A model generated the notes under the pieces. The model worked only from the letters and a program-made list of their open reading frames with translations. It was not told the origin of the DNA and did not search any database. 64,000 nucleotides of DNA, taken from positions 62,001-126,000 of the forward strand of contig NZ_JBHSSW010000003.1 of NCBI RefSeq assembly GCF_042659465.1. The letters are read 5' to 3'. The translations under genes were made by a program, and so were the position numbers. Position 1 is the stretch's first letter, and every line of letters begins with the position of its first letter. The stretch is from Ponticaulis profundi (lineage in GTDB: Bacteria > Pseudomonadota > Alphaproteobacteria > Caulobacterales > Hyphomonadaceae). Of the stretch, positions 47,630 to 57,269 are shown in pieces.

Positions 47630-47974
47630 ATGACACTTTCATCCGTTTTTTCTGCACTTCGCCTGATGATCGCCGCTATGGCCATCACCATGCTGGTGTG
47701 CGCGCCGGGCATTGAAGCAAGCCATGCTGAGGCGACACCGGCAGAGCTGTGTGAAACAGAGATCTCGAACACGGCCGACCTGCATGATGAAGACGAGCAT
47801 CAGGGGCATGACCATCATGCTCATCAGTGCGGCACCTGTCATTTCCATATGATCCGACGTGATGTGCTGAGCGGAATACTCGTCCCTCGGCCAACGCAGC
47901 TGGTTCGCCTGGACGGCTCTGTGCGGCTTGCATCACGTCCGCCGGAAAGCCTCTATCGCCCACCACGCACCTGA
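47630..47974 (+). CDS. Histidine-rich exported small protein
   Basis: 114 residues. A signal peptide (about residues 8-34, LRLMIAAMAITMLVCAPGIEA) is followed by an acidic and histidine-rich stretch, HDEDEHQGHDHHAHQCGTCHFHM. The histidines and the CGTCH group suggest metal binding in the periplasm, most plausibly copper, zinc or nickel. The next gene, 63 bases downstream, is a TonB receptor whose mature N-terminus is also His- and Asp-rich, so the two probably form a metal uptake unit. It may be related to DUF2946-type proteins, though not confidently. Confidence 0.65.
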   Translation: MTLSSVFSALRLMIAAMAITMLVCAPGIEASHAEATPAELCETEISNTADLHDEDEHQGHDHHAHQCGTCHFHMIRRDVLSGILVPRPTQLVRLDGSVRLASRPPESLYRPPRT

Positions 47975-48037
47975 AATGTCTGAACCGGCAGCGCCTGTTG
48001 CGCTGTCAGATTTTCCATTCATTTCAGGAATTTATAC

Positions 48038-50035
48038 ATGTCCGAACTTTATCGGGGCACAGCGCTCGCGCTGCTTCTTTCCATGCTGGCTGCAACACCG
48101 GCCCATGCGCAGGAAACCGTGTCAGAAACGGCTGACCATGCCGCACATGACGATCAGGATGGTCATGACGACCACGACGACCATGACGATGATGAAGCCA
48201 CGCTCGACCGCGTCATCGTCACCACCACCCGGTCCGGCCGAATGGCACAGGATGAACCCATGCGGGTGGAAATCATCAATCAGGAAGAGATTGAAGAAAA
48301 AGCGATCATGCGCCCGGGCAATATCGCGACCCTTGTGAATGAAACCGGCGGTGTGCGGGTTCAGGTGACATCACCCGGCCTTGGCGCTGCCAATGTGCGC
48401 ATTCAGGGGCTTTATGGGCGCTATACGCAGATACTGTCAGATGGTTTGCCGCTTTATGGCGGACAATAGCTCGGCGTGCTTCAGATCCCACCAACCGACC
48501 TCGGACGGGTCGAAGTGATCAAAGGCTCTGCCTCTTCACTCTATGGCGCATCTGCGCTTGGGGGCGTGATCAATCTGATTTCCCGGCGCCCCGGCGGGGA
48601 AGCCAATGGCGAGGTGCTTTTCAACGTCACCTCTCGCGATGGCCAGGACCTGACCGCGTATGGCGAAACACCGATCACCGATCAGCTCAGCACATCTCTG
48701 ACCCTCGGGGCGCACCGTCAGTCTCTGGAAGATTTCGATCAGGATGGCTGGATTGATATGCCTGCCTATGAACGCTTCACGGCCAGACCACGCATTTTCT
48801 ATGATGACGGCAATGGGACCAGCCTTTACGGCACACTCGGCTTCATGACCGAGCAAAGAGAAGGTGGCACGCGGGATGGCAGAACCGTACCGGACGGAAC
48901 AGCCTTTCCGCTCGATCAGGACTCAACGCGCGTCGATGGCGGCCTGATCGGACGGAAAGAATTCAACACTTATCTGTCCGGTCAGGTACGCGCGTCAGCG
49001 ATGGTACAGGATCACGAACACGTCTTTGGTGATGTTGTCGAAGACGATAAACACGAGAGTTATCTGTTCGAGACCTCACTGACCGGCGATGGCGATAAAA
49101 TGAACTGGGTGCTGGGCCTTGCCTGGCAATCTGATCAGTATCAGTCAGACGCCTTTCCAGTGTTCGACTACACCTATGATGTGCCGGGTGTTTTCGGTCA
49201 GGTCGACTATGATGTGACAAGCGACCTGTCCATGTCACTCAGCGCGCGTCTGGATGATCACTCCGAATTCGGAACGCAGCTCAGCCCCCGGTTTTCCGTG
49301 CTCTACCGGCCCGGAAACTGGACCATTCGCGGCTCCATCGCCGAAGGTTTCTTCGCGCCAACACCATTCGTGGAGGAAATTGAAGCCGCAGGGCTTTCCC
49401 GTCTGGAGCCTTTGTCTGATCTGACCGAAGAAACGGCCCAAACGGCTTCTCTCGACGTTGGATATCGTACAGGCCCGATTGAGCTGAATGCGACCCTGTT
49501 TGCGTCCGATGTTGACAATGTCACCGAACTCGAAGCGGTGGCCAGCGATCGGGTTCGCCTGATCAACACGGAAGGGACGACCGAGATCCGGGGCACGGAG
49601 CTTGTCGCGCGCTATGTCTGGAATGACTTCAAACTGACGGGGAGCTATCTCTACACCGACGCAAGCGAGCCGGGAGAGACAGACCGGGAAACCCTGCCAC
49701 TCACGCCGGAACATACCGCAGGCATGGTGGCGATGTGGGAACGCCATGGCGAATTCCGGCTGGGACTTGAGATGTATTATACGGGCGAGCAGCGCGTCGC
49801 AGATAACCCCTATCGCTCGGTCAGTGAGCCTTATCTCGATATTGGCATACTGGGAGAGATCACCATTGGCCCGGCGAGCTGGTTCATCAATGCGGAGAAC
49901 ATTCTGAATGTTCGTCAGACGCGCGAAGACCCGCTTTTGCTGCCAATGCGTGCTGCACATGGCCAATGGACGACCGATATCTGGTCCCGAAATGACGGCT
50001 TCATTGTGAATGGCGGCGTACGTCTTCGCTTTTAG
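48038..50035 (+). pseudogene. TonB-dependent receptor (metal type) interrupted by one in-frame TAG
   Basis: The frame is open for 143 codons (48038-48469), stops at TAG 48467-48469, and continues in the same frame for 521 codons to 50035. The first part has a signal peptide, a metal-binding-like HDDQDGHDDHDDHDDDE stretch and half of the plug (RIQGLYGRYTQILSDGLPLYGGQ). The second part resumes with LGVLQIPPTDLGRVEVIKGSASSLYG and runs through the barrel to a terminal RLRF. In relatives the interrupted position is usually serine, so TCG to TAG is the simplest change. AGGAA lies 8 bases before the ATG. A sequencing error or amber readthrough cannot be excluded. Confidence 0.85.
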
Positions 50036-50053
50036 TTGCACGTCTCAAAGACG

Positions 50054-50085
50054 AAGCTCGCCGGTCGCCCCGGCGAGCTTTCTTT
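50054..50085 (+). terminator. Rho-independent terminator after the TonB receptor
   Basis: A perfect 11-bp stem (50054-50064 with 50070-50080) closes a 5-base loop, followed by a T-rich stretch. It lies 18 bases after the stop codon. Confidence 0.88.
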
Positions 50086-50228
50086 ATCGCCTGCTGCCTG
50101 GTCCTCACCATGCGCGGATCGGCGATTGACATGATTTGTGTCGCTTGTTTGTAAAACTGCCCCCTTTGAAACCGTTCACCTCGCGCTAAACTGGCCGCGG
50201 GACACATTCGCGAACTTGAGGGGACAAA

Positions 50229-50810
50229 ATGGGCTCGCGCACTTTCGATATGAATTATCGCCCGGATTATAATCCGCGTGCCTTGTTTGGCGAGCTGGCT
50301 GAGGGGCGAAGTTGTAGTGACTGCGCGGTCTGCTGCACGGTACTTGAGGTCAGCACACCGGAACTTAAAAAGCCTGCAGGCAAGACCTGCGAGCATTGCA
50401 CCGGATCTGGCTGCGCTATTTATGAAGACCGCTTTCCCGTCTGCCGAACCTGGTTCTGCCTCTGGCGCTTTATCGGAGCCATGCCGGACGAAGCCCGCCC
50501 GGACCGATCCGGCATCTTGTTCGGACTGGCGCATCCCGAAGATCCACCTCACCCATTCGCCAAGACCTATATTCGCGCCATGGCGTTTGAAGATGAAGCC
50601 GCTTTCGAAACCGAACTGGCGCAAGACCTGATCGCCATGTTCGGTCAGGGTGATTTGCCCGTATGGATATCCACCTCTGACAGCGACCTTTTCCTCGTCC
50701 ACCCGGCCACCGAAATCGTGGATGTGGTGTTGGGCAAGACCAAGCCAAAAAGCCGACAACAAAAGAAGGACGCCAAAGCCTGGGAGGCTGGCGTCCGTCA
50801 GCATCGATAG
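50229..50810 (+). CDS. Cysteine-cluster protein, YkgJ-like
   Basis: 193 residues, with GAGGGG 7 bases before the ATG. Cysteines are grouped as CSDCAVCC, CEHCTGSGC and CRTWFC within residues 29-78, an arrangement seen in YkgJ-type zinc- or iron-binding proteins. The rest is helical with a basic C-terminus. No signal peptide is seen. Function is unknown. Confidence 0.7.
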   Translation: MGSRTFDMNYRPDYNPRALFGELAEGRSCSDCAVCCTVLEVSTPELKKPAGKTCEHCTGSGCAIYEDRFPVCRTWFCLWRFIGAMPDEARPDRSGILFGLAHPEDPPHPFAKTYIRAMAFEDEAAFETELAQDLIAMFGQGDLPVWISTSDSDLFLVHPATEIVDVVLGKTKPKSRQQKKDAKAWEAGVRQHR

Positions 50811-50823
50811 TTAGAGCGTCCGC

Positions 50824-51192
50824 TTACTTGCAGGTCGGCTCGCCTTTATAAATCTCGATCATCCCGTCCCTGGTCTTGAAGATCGATTTGATGCTCTCTC
50901 CATCGATGTCAGGAATTTTAAGAAAGGCACCTGCTTTGGTGGTATAAAACTCCGTGCCCTTCGGGAGTCTCTCTTTAAGATTATAATTGGGCGGAGGTAA
51001 TTTCATAAATGAGTTGTCATCGCTCGCAAGCGCGTTGCCCTCTTTGGAAGAAAGGTCCTTCACGGAAATTTTCTTCCCCGTCGGCTTGAACTCATAAACC
51101 TGTTTGCCAAGGCGGCATTTTTCATCGGCATGAGCCGCCGCAGGCATCAAAGCCAGCACCGGTGATACCAGTGTTAAAAGTAATTTTTTCAT
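50824..51192 (-). CDS. Hypothetical exported protein
   Basis: 122 residues. A signal peptide (MKKLLLTLVSPVLALMPAAAHA) precedes a small basic and beta-rich domain. Two cysteines, one near the mature N-terminus (DEKCRLG) and one next to the last residue (PTCK), could pair. No family is recognised. It converges on the cysteine-cluster gene. Confidence 0.65.
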   Translation of the reverse strand: MKKLLLTLVSPVLALMPAAAHADEKCRLGKQVYEFKPTGKKISVKDLSSKEGNALASDDNSFMKLPPPNYNLKERLPKGTEFYTTKAGAFLKIPDIDGESIKSIFKTRDGMIEIYKGEPTCK

Positions 51193-51960
51193 CTGCGTCC
51201 CCTTAGATGCGTGATTGGCATACGCGTCCCTTCATATGCCTACGGCGAAGTTTAGATCACTCATCCTCATTTGACCAGCTCAAGTCTCAGTTGAAGATGC
51301 GCGGATGGCTCCAGCGGCCATGGCCGTGGAGATGCAGTGTAGCTGGCGTTCCATGGGAGTAACCGGAACGATGAAAATGGGACCGGACGATATCGCCATC
51401 AGGGCCTTGAGAACAGATTTTTGTTGCATCCGGGAGTTAGACGGACGCGAGAGTTTGGGATTGATCTGCTTACCGCTTCGAAAAAACGGTGCAGATCGGA
51501 TTTGGCCTGACGGCGTATATCGCCCGCAATGCGTATCGACACAGGTCATCTGGTTCCGACAAGGCAGATTAAGGGTGCTGGAACCACCCGGCTATGCCGC
51601 TTGAGCCTCTCAGTTGTGTCTCGACCGATCAGACGGGCCTGGCAGGGCCAGCCTCGGTGATCAACATTGCCTGCAGAAAGGAAACCTTCCGGATCGGCCC
51701 CGTCTTTCTGCATCCGGTGATTATGCGGGATCTTAGACGGTGTGGGATGAGTTAAGCGGCTGAGCCGTGAAATACTCACAGAAGAAAAACATTCCTACAA
51801 CGAACAAAAGGGAGGATTTTATATCCTTAAACTCTCTTTTGAATGACTCAACGTTGTAAAATCGCCCTTTTATCCTCATCATGCTCCATCAAACTGGGAC
51901 AACCTGAGCCTATGAGGCAGTCTTGAGAAAACACCCAAATTTCGTAATCAGGAGCAAATA
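51193..51960. other. Gene-poor region, possibly degraded sequence
   Basis: About 770 bases without a supportable gene. Open frames on both strands (up to 99 codons) show no domain, start signal or consistent codon use. The last 150 bases turn AT-rich and carry the ribosome binding site of the next gene. No terminal inverted repeats, transposase motifs or tRNA were found. Confidence 0.5.
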
Positions 51961-52506
51961 GTGCTTACTGAAACTGCTCTATGGAAAACTGAACTTTCTT
52001 CGCTGAAAACAAACCTGCTTTCTGTAAGCATCGCTGACGATGAATCCGTCCTTTTCTCTCTAGAACGGTCTTTGTACTACTCAGCACTTGTCGTCCGGAA
52101 ATTGCTCGAGAATCGAAGACTGACGGATAAGCTGGCGATGCATGAACTATCGGTCAGCGTTTTCAGGGCCCGCCCTGAAAACGTTTCAGAAGTTATTCGA
52201 ACAGCAACTCGTTATTTTGAAATCGGAAAAGATTTCGACGAGAATCCAGAAAATAAGATACGCCTAAAATTATCGAAAATTTGCAGTGAGATAATACACA
52301 GCTTCGCATTAATTTGGGCACTAGATGAATCTGGATCAATAGATAGCGTAATTGTAAGCTCGCATATAAATCAGAACGATCGAGCAATATTACTATCGCT
52401 GAGCGATTGGGAAACAATTCTTCAATCGATTGTGGACGACGAAGTACTGGAGGTAGATGTCCGCAGAGATAGTAAGACAGGAAAAGTAGTCCGACGTAAC
52501 TTGTAG
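51961..52506 (+). CDS. AT-rich orphan hypothetical protein
   Basis: 181 residues, GTG start with AGGAG 8 bases upstream. The protein is mostly helical, with LERSLYYSALVVRKLLENRR near residues 34-53 and a conserved-looking KICSEIIHSFALIW near residues 106-119, then a short beta C-terminus. It resembles a widespread but unnamed family in which the charged ARG-LYS-LEU helix and an IHSF motif recur; this is from memory. Base composition and rare ATA and AGA codons differ clearly from all neighbours, which points to recent transfer. Function is unknown. Confidence 0.7.
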   Translation: MLTETALWKTELSSLKTNLLSVSIADDESVLFSLERSLYYSALVVRKLLENRRLTDKLAMHELSVSVFRARPENVSEVIRTATRYFEIGKDFDENPENKIRLKLSKICSEIIHSFALIWALDESGSIDSVIVSSHINQNDRAILLSLSDWETILQSIVDDEVLEVDVRRDSKTGKVVRRNL

Positions 52507-52588
52507 AGCCAACCAAAAAAGAAAGGCGACAAGCTATGGATTTGGTAGATTACTATGACCATGAAAAATAGATATTTTTTAATGCATT

Positions 52589-52614
52589 AAAAAAGGCGGC
52601 CCGAGGGCCGCCTT
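52589..52614 (-). terminator. Rho-independent terminator of rpoD
   Basis: A stem of about 9 bp (52593-52601 with 52606-52614) closes a CGAG loop. A residues to its left give a U tract for minus-strand transcripts. Confidence 0.88.
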
Positions 52615-52658
52615 CAAAGTCATGTGTTCTGGTTCCCGGATCAAGTCCGGGATGACAA

Positions 52659-54611
52659 TCAGGTATCCAGGAAGCTGCGGAGCTTCCGACTGCGGGATGG
52701 ATGCTTCAGCTTGCGAAGTGCTTTCGCTTCGATCTGGCGGATCCGCTCACGCGTAACCGAGAACTGCTGACCGACTTCCTCCAGCGTGTGGTCGGTGTTC
52801 ATGCCGATACCGAAACGCATCCGCAGAACGCGTTCTTCACGCGGCGTGAGCGAGGCAAGCACACGGGTCGTGGTTTCACGCAGGTTGGACTGGATCGCGG
52901 CATCCACCGGCAGAAGCGCAGATTTGTCCTCGATGAAGTCACCGAGGTTTGAATCTTCGTCATCACCAATTGGCGTTTCGAGCGAAATCGGCTCTTTCGC
53001 GATTTTCAGAACCTTACGGATTTTCTCCAGCGGCAGACCAAGCTTTTCAGCCAGCTCTTCCGGTGTTGGCTCGCGGCCAATCTCGTGCAGCATCTGACGC
53101 TGTGTGCGGACGATCTTGTTGATCGTCTCGATCATGTGCACCGGAATACGGATCGTGCGTGCCTGGTCCGCAATAGAGCGGGTGATGGCCTGACGGATCC
53201 ACCAGGTCGCATAGGTCGAGAATTTGTAACCGCGACGGTACTCGAACTTATCAACCGCTTTCATCAGGCCGATATTGCCTTCCTGAATGAGATCCAGGAA
53301 TTGCAGGCCGCGATTGGTGTATTTCTTCGCAATGGAAATCACGAGACGCAGGTTCGCCTCGACCATTTCCTTCTTGGCGATGCGCGCTTCGCGCTCACCC
53401 TTCTGGACGGTCTGAACAATGCGACGGAAGTCATCAATCGGAACGCCGATTTCCTGCGCCGTGTCAGAGATCTCCGCACGCAGCTCTTCGATCTTGGCAA
53501 TCTCGGCGACGACAAAGCGTTCCCACTTTTTCGAGCGGCCTTTGACATCGGAAATCCATTCCGGGTCAAGCTCGTGGCTGAGATAGGAATCAAGGAAGTC
53601 CTTGCGCGGTACGCCATGCGCATCCGCCAGACGCATCAGCTTGCCTTCAAGGCCCATCAGGCGCTTGTTGATGGCATAGAGCTGCTCAACCAGCGCTTCG
53701 ATACGCGCATTGTTGAGGTGCATTGTCTTCAGGTTTTCGATGATGTCGTTCTGAATTTGATTATAGCTTTTCAGCTCGTCCGTTGTCAGGCCTGTGCCTT
53801 CCATACGACGGGTGATCAGCGTTTCCTGAAGCTGACGGAAGTTCGCGAAGTCGCCGGCAATCTCGTCGAGCTTGCTGGTCACACCGTCGCGCAATTCCGC
53901 TTCCATGGCCGACATGGACATGGCTGCGCCTTCGTCCTCGTCTTCCTCTTCACGTTTGCGCTCGCCGTCTTCGCCCTCTTCTTCAGAGTTTTCAGACTCT
54001 TCTTCCTCGTCCTCTTCTTCCTCTTCCGGCTCTGGCGGCGGGTTTTCCGCGCCATAAGTCGCTTCGAGGTCGATGATGTCACGCAGCAGAACACGCTCGT
54101 TCACGAGCTCGTCGCGCCAGACCATCATGGCTTCAAAGGTCAGAGGGGATTCGCAAAGACCGCGGATCATCGCATCACGGCCAGCCTCAATGCGCTTGGC
54201 AATCGCGATCTCGCCTTCACGGGAAAGAAGCTCAACAGAGCCCATTTCGCGCAGATACATGCGTACCGGGTCATCGGTACGGTCTGAACCACGCGCATTG
54301 CCCTTGGTCGTGGTGACGGCTTTCGAACCGGAGACCGTGGCGAGTTCGCCCTTCTTCTCGGTTTCTTCTTCGCCTTCCTCTTCGGAATCGACCACGCTGA
54401 TGCCCATTTCAGAGAGCGTGGACATGATGTCCTCGATCTGATCCGGGTTCGTTTCGTCTGACGGCAAAACCTTGTTAAGCTCATCATGCGTGATGTAGCC
54501 ACGGGTTTTCGCCTTCTTGATAAACTTCTTGACGTCAGCATCTGTAAGGTCCAGCACCGGGCCGTCTTGTTGCTCGGCTTCTGCGGCTGGTTTAGCTGAG
54601 GCTTTGCTCAT
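52659..54611 (-). CDS. rpoD: RNA polymerase sigma-70 factor, housekeeping
   Basis: 650 residues. Region 1.1 opens with LTDADVKKFIKKAKTRGYITHDELNKVLP. The non-conserved region holds a very acidic run (about residues 195-235). Region 2 is DLIQEGNIGLMKAVDKFEYRRGYKFSTYATWWIRQAITRSI. Region 4 is FGIGMNTDHTLEEVGQQFSVTRERIRQIEAKALRKLK. This is the primary sigma factor. It follows dnaG by 43 bases, a classic macromolecular-synthesis pair. Confidence 0.97.
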   Translation of the reverse strand: MSKASAKPAAEAEQQDGPVLDLTDADVKKFIKKAKTRGYITHDELNKVLPSDETNPDQIEDIMSTLSEMGISVVDSEEEGEEETEKKGELATVSGSKAVTTTKGNARGSDRTDDPVRMYLREMGSVELLSREGEIAIAKRIEAGRDAMIRGLCESPLTFEAMMVWRDELVNERVLLRDIIDLEATYGAENPPPEPEEEEEDEEEESENSEEEGEDGERKREEEDEDEGAAMSMSAMEAELRDGVTSKLDEIAGDFANFRQLQETLITRRMEGTGLTTDELKSYNQIQNDIIENLKTMHLNNARIEALVEQLYAINKRLMGLEGKLMRLADAHGVPRKDFLDSYLSHELDPEWISDVKGRSKKWERFVVAEIAKIEELRAEISDTAQEIGVPIDDFRRIVQTVQKGEREARIAKKEMVEANLRLVISIAKKYTNRGLQFLDLIQEGNIGLMKAVDKFEYRRGYKFSTYATWWIRQAITRSIADQARTIRIPVHMIETINKIVRTQRQMLHEIGREPTPEELAEKLGLPLEKIRKVLKIAKEPISLETPIGDDEDSNLGDFIEDKSALLPVDAAIQSNLRETTTRVLASLTPREERVLRMRFGIGMNTDHTLEEVGQQFSVTRERIRQIEAKALRKLKHPSRSRKLRSFLDT

Positions 54612-54654
54612 TCAGTCTCTCTCCAGATCACAGGCATGGTTGCAGCCTGCGGGC

Positions 54655-56541
54655 TCAACGGCCCATTTTTCTCTTTACGATCTCGTCAAAGGCGTTAAGT
54701 GCATCACGTAGTCCGGAACGGTGTGATTCACTTCCGATATCCTGATCATCACCTCTGGTCAGATCCCTGATTTCTGTCTTCAACCGTGCCTTCAAACTGA
54801 CACGACTGTTTTCAATCGACACTCCCGCGGCATTGCGTCCAAGCCGTTCTTCATCCTGAGAAAGTTCATCCACTGCGCAGAACCGCTCCAGGGCACTTAG
54901 CCAGTCCTGACCCTCTGGAGATGCGGGGTCGAGCGGGGATCCAGTCGGTTGTGTGCGCAATAATTGGATAGCGTCATCTTTCCCAAGATGTCGTAAATGG
55001 CTTGTCAAGCCGGTTCGGTCAACCTCTTCACCACTTTCAATTAGGTCAAAAACCGCATCTTTCAATGATGAGACTGCAGGATCAGGGAATCTGGCAATGG
55101 CCAGACGCTCTAATCCGCTTTCCAGCAAAGCTGGCGAATCAATCATTCTGGTGAGGATTCTAAGGCCCCGGGCATTAACATTCGGTTGCAGAGGCTGGGT
55201 CGCAGCGCGCCCCGGCGCAGCGCCGGGTCTCCCGCCTGCACCACCACCGCGACGCAGCTGAAACATATGATTGCGCAGCCGCTGATGCAGTTCGCGGCCA
55301 TAGGCTTTTTTCACACCGTCATGAACAATCTGGCCGGTGGCCTGATCAAGGCGCTGTTCGAAACCAGCCTGACGCTCCGGTGTATCGAGCGGATGGGCGA
55401 TCAGCTCGCGTTGCCAGAGCAACTCAACCAGCGGGCTCGCCTTTTCCAGGACCTCTTTCATGGCGCCCTTGCCGCGCTCACGGATCAGATCATCAGGGTC
55501 CAGACCGTCCGGCAACATGGCAAAGAACAAAGATCGCCCCGGTTCCAGATGGGGCATGGCGCGATCCACCGCCTTATGCGCTGCACGCACACCGGCTTCG
55601 TCACCATCAAAACAGAGAATGGGCTCACCCCCGACCTTCCAGATGAGGCCCAGCTGATCTTCCGTCAGCGCCGTCCCGAGTGGTGCCACCGCGTATTCGA
55701 AACCTGCCTCGCAAAGTGCGATGACATCCATATAGCCTTCACAGACGATCAGCCCTTCCCGGTTCGCCATGGCCGCTGCCTCCCGGGCGCGTTTATAGCG
55801 ATAAAGCTGGTGGCCTTTGTGGAAGAGTTCGGTTTCGGGCGAGTTCAGATATTTCGGCTTGGCATCCTTTTCGAGCGCCCGGCCGCCAAAGGCGATCACC
55901 TTTCCGGTCGTGTCCTCGATTGGAAACATGAGCCGCCCACGAAACCGGTCGTAAGGCTCCTTGCCATTATCGGGTCGGATGATGAGACCCGCCGCCAGCA
56001 TGTCTTCTTCGCGCGCGCCCTTGCCTTTCAGAAACTCCTGAAGGTGGCGCCAGCCATCGGGTGCGAAACCAAGCCGGTATTTGCCCCAGCTTTCCGGCTT
56101 CAGACCGCGTCCATCGAGATAGGCCCGCGCTGCGCTGCCTTCCGGGCCGCGCAATCGGTCTTCAAAATAGGCGCAAGCAGCTTCACAGACATCCAGCAGA
56201 CGTCCCCGGCGAGACCGTTCAGCCCGGTCCTGGGCTGTGTCCTGCGGCAGATCCATGCCCGCTTCACCGGCAAGGCGCTCAATCGCTTCGGAAAAACCAA
56301 GCCTTTCGGTTTCCTGCAGAAAAGAAATGACATCGCCAAACTTGCCAGAGGAAAAGCACTTGAAGAATTGCTTCTGGTCATTGACGTAGAAGCTGGGCGT
56401 TTTCTCCGCAGTGAACGGCGAGAGCCCGACCCATTCCTTGCCCTTTTTGGTCAGTTTGACCTTGCGCCCCACCACATCCGAAATCCGGATACGGGACTTC
56501 AGTTCATTGATATAGCTTTCGGAAAAACGCGGAGCTGCCAT
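54655..56541 (-). CDS. dnaG: DNA primase
   Basis: 628 residues. The N-terminal CHC2-type region is present as WVGLSPFTAEKTPSFYVND followed by QKQFFKCFSSGKFGD, but three of the four usual zinc ligands are replaced. The TOPRIM core is intact, with VCEGYMDVIALCEAG and CFDGDEAGVRAAHKA. The C-terminal helicase-binding domain is divergent, as in other alphaproteobacteria. It makes primers at the replication fork. It lies directly upstream of rpoD. Confidence 0.95.
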   Translation of the reverse strand: MAAPRFSESYINELKSRIRISDVVGRKVKLTKKGKEWVGLSPFTAEKTPSFYVNDQKQFFKCFSSGKFGDVISFLQETERLGFSEAIERLAGEAGMDLPQDTAQDRAERSRRGRLLDVCEAACAYFEDRLRGPEGSAARAYLDGRGLKPESWGKYRLGFAPDGWRHLQEFLKGKGAREEDMLAAGLIIRPDNGKEPYDRFRGRLMFPIEDTTGKVIAFGGRALEKDAKPKYLNSPETELFHKGHQLYRYKRAREAAAMANREGLIVCEGYMDVIALCEAGFEYAVAPLGTALTEDQLGLIWKVGGEPILCFDGDEAGVRAAHKAVDRAMPHLEPGRSLFFAMLPDGLDPDDLIRERGKGAMKEVLEKASPLVELLWQRELIAHPLDTPERQAGFEQRLDQATGQIVHDGVKKAYGRELHQRLRNHMFQLRRGGGAGGRPGAAPGRAATQPLQPNVNARGLRILTRMIDSPALLESGLERLAIARFPDPAVSSLKDAVFDLIESGEEVDRTGLTSHLRHLGKDDAIQLLRTQPTGSPLDPASPEGQDWLSALERFCAVDELSQDEERLGRNAAGVSIENSRVSLKARLKTEIRDLTRGDDQDIGSESHRSGLRDALNAFDEIVKRKMGR

Positions 56542-56571
56542 TGCAGGAGTTTACATTTTTTTGAGGATGAT

Positions 56572-56997
56572 TCCAGCGGTGATTACCGCTGACGCGCCGT
56601 GTTAATCTAGTCTCTGGGGATTGTTGTTGGCAGCGGGACAGACCGTTTCCGTCTCCGGTTTGATCTTGCATATTCACTCTGATAGGCGCGGCGCTGTTTG
56701 GTGACTTCGTAAAGCACAATGCCGGAACTTGTTCCGAGGTTCAGACTCTCCACCAGGCCGAACATCGGAATGGCCACGCAAAACTCGCTCTGCTCTACGG
56801 CCGCTTCGCTGATACCGCGCGCCTCATTGCCGAACCAGACCGCCAGTTTGGCCATTTCGGTAAAATCGCACTCATCGAGATAATAACTCGCTTTGCCTTT
56901 AACATGCGGCGAAGTCGCGACAGATTTGTATCCGTTGGAACGCAGATGATCGAGACAGTCCTGCGTGCTGTCGAACCGTTTCACAAACGTCCATTTG
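56572..56997. repeat. Near-identical direct repeat, copy A
   Basis: A 426-base segment spanning the 3' part of trmH copy A and about 35 bases beyond its stop. It matches 57374-57799 with roughly a dozen mismatches and no gaps, offset exactly 802 bases. Confidence 0.9.
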
Positions 56998-57257
56998 CTT
57001 GCAGCGACCGAAACCTTGGAAAGAGATTTCCGTTCACGAATATCCTGCCAGTCATCCGGCAGAGATTTTCGCGAGTCCACGACGTAGACTTTCTCAACGC
57101 CCATTGCGTTTACATTGCGGATAACTGTTGCAATGTTTCGAAAGTCTGTCGGTTCTTCGAGAACAGCGACGAGGTTTTTACATCGAAACGGCTTGATTTC
57201 GTCGGCGCGCTCACGAAGCGTTTTCCGCCCTGTATTCGGTTCGGTATTTTCCATCAT
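56607..57257 (-). CDS. TrmH/SpoU family RNA methyltransferase, copy A
   Basis: 216 residues. SPOUT motifs are motif 1 NIATVIRNVNA (its preceding residues DFR differ from the usual DIG), motif 2 VWFGNEARGISE and motif 3 IPMFGLVESLNLGTSSGIVLYE. It should 2'-O-methylate a tRNA or rRNA ribose. From residue 92 to the end the protein is almost identical to copy B, with two differences, while the first 90 residues have diverged strongly. It is the downstream copy of a tandem pair, next to dnaG. The changed motif 1 could mean altered activity. Confidence 0.9.
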   Translation of the reverse strand: MMENTEPNTGRKTLRERADEIKPFRCKNLVAVLEEPTDFRNIATVIRNVNAMGVEKVYVVDSRKSLPDDWQDIRERKSLSKVSVAASKWTFVKRFDSTQDCLDHLRSNGYKSVATSPHVKGKASYYLDECDFTEMAKLAVWFGNEARGISEAAVEQSEFCVAIPMFGLVESLNLGTSSGIVLYEVTKQRRAYQSEYARSNRRRKRSVPLPTTIPRD

Positions 57258-57269
57258 TATATAAGACTA

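Noticed and set aside
51280..51779. Possible insertion-sequence or transposase remnant in the gene-poor region
   Set aside because: No terminal inverted repeats, no DDE-type motif and no reading frame continuing across the stops.
53085..54287. 400-codon open frame antisense to rpoD
   Set aside because: It mirrors the rpoD reading frame, has no family features, and rpoD is certain; it is a shadow of high-GC codon use.
55186..56592. 468-codon open frame antisense to dnaG
   Set aside because: Shadow frame over a certain gene, with low-complexity composition and no ribosome binding site.
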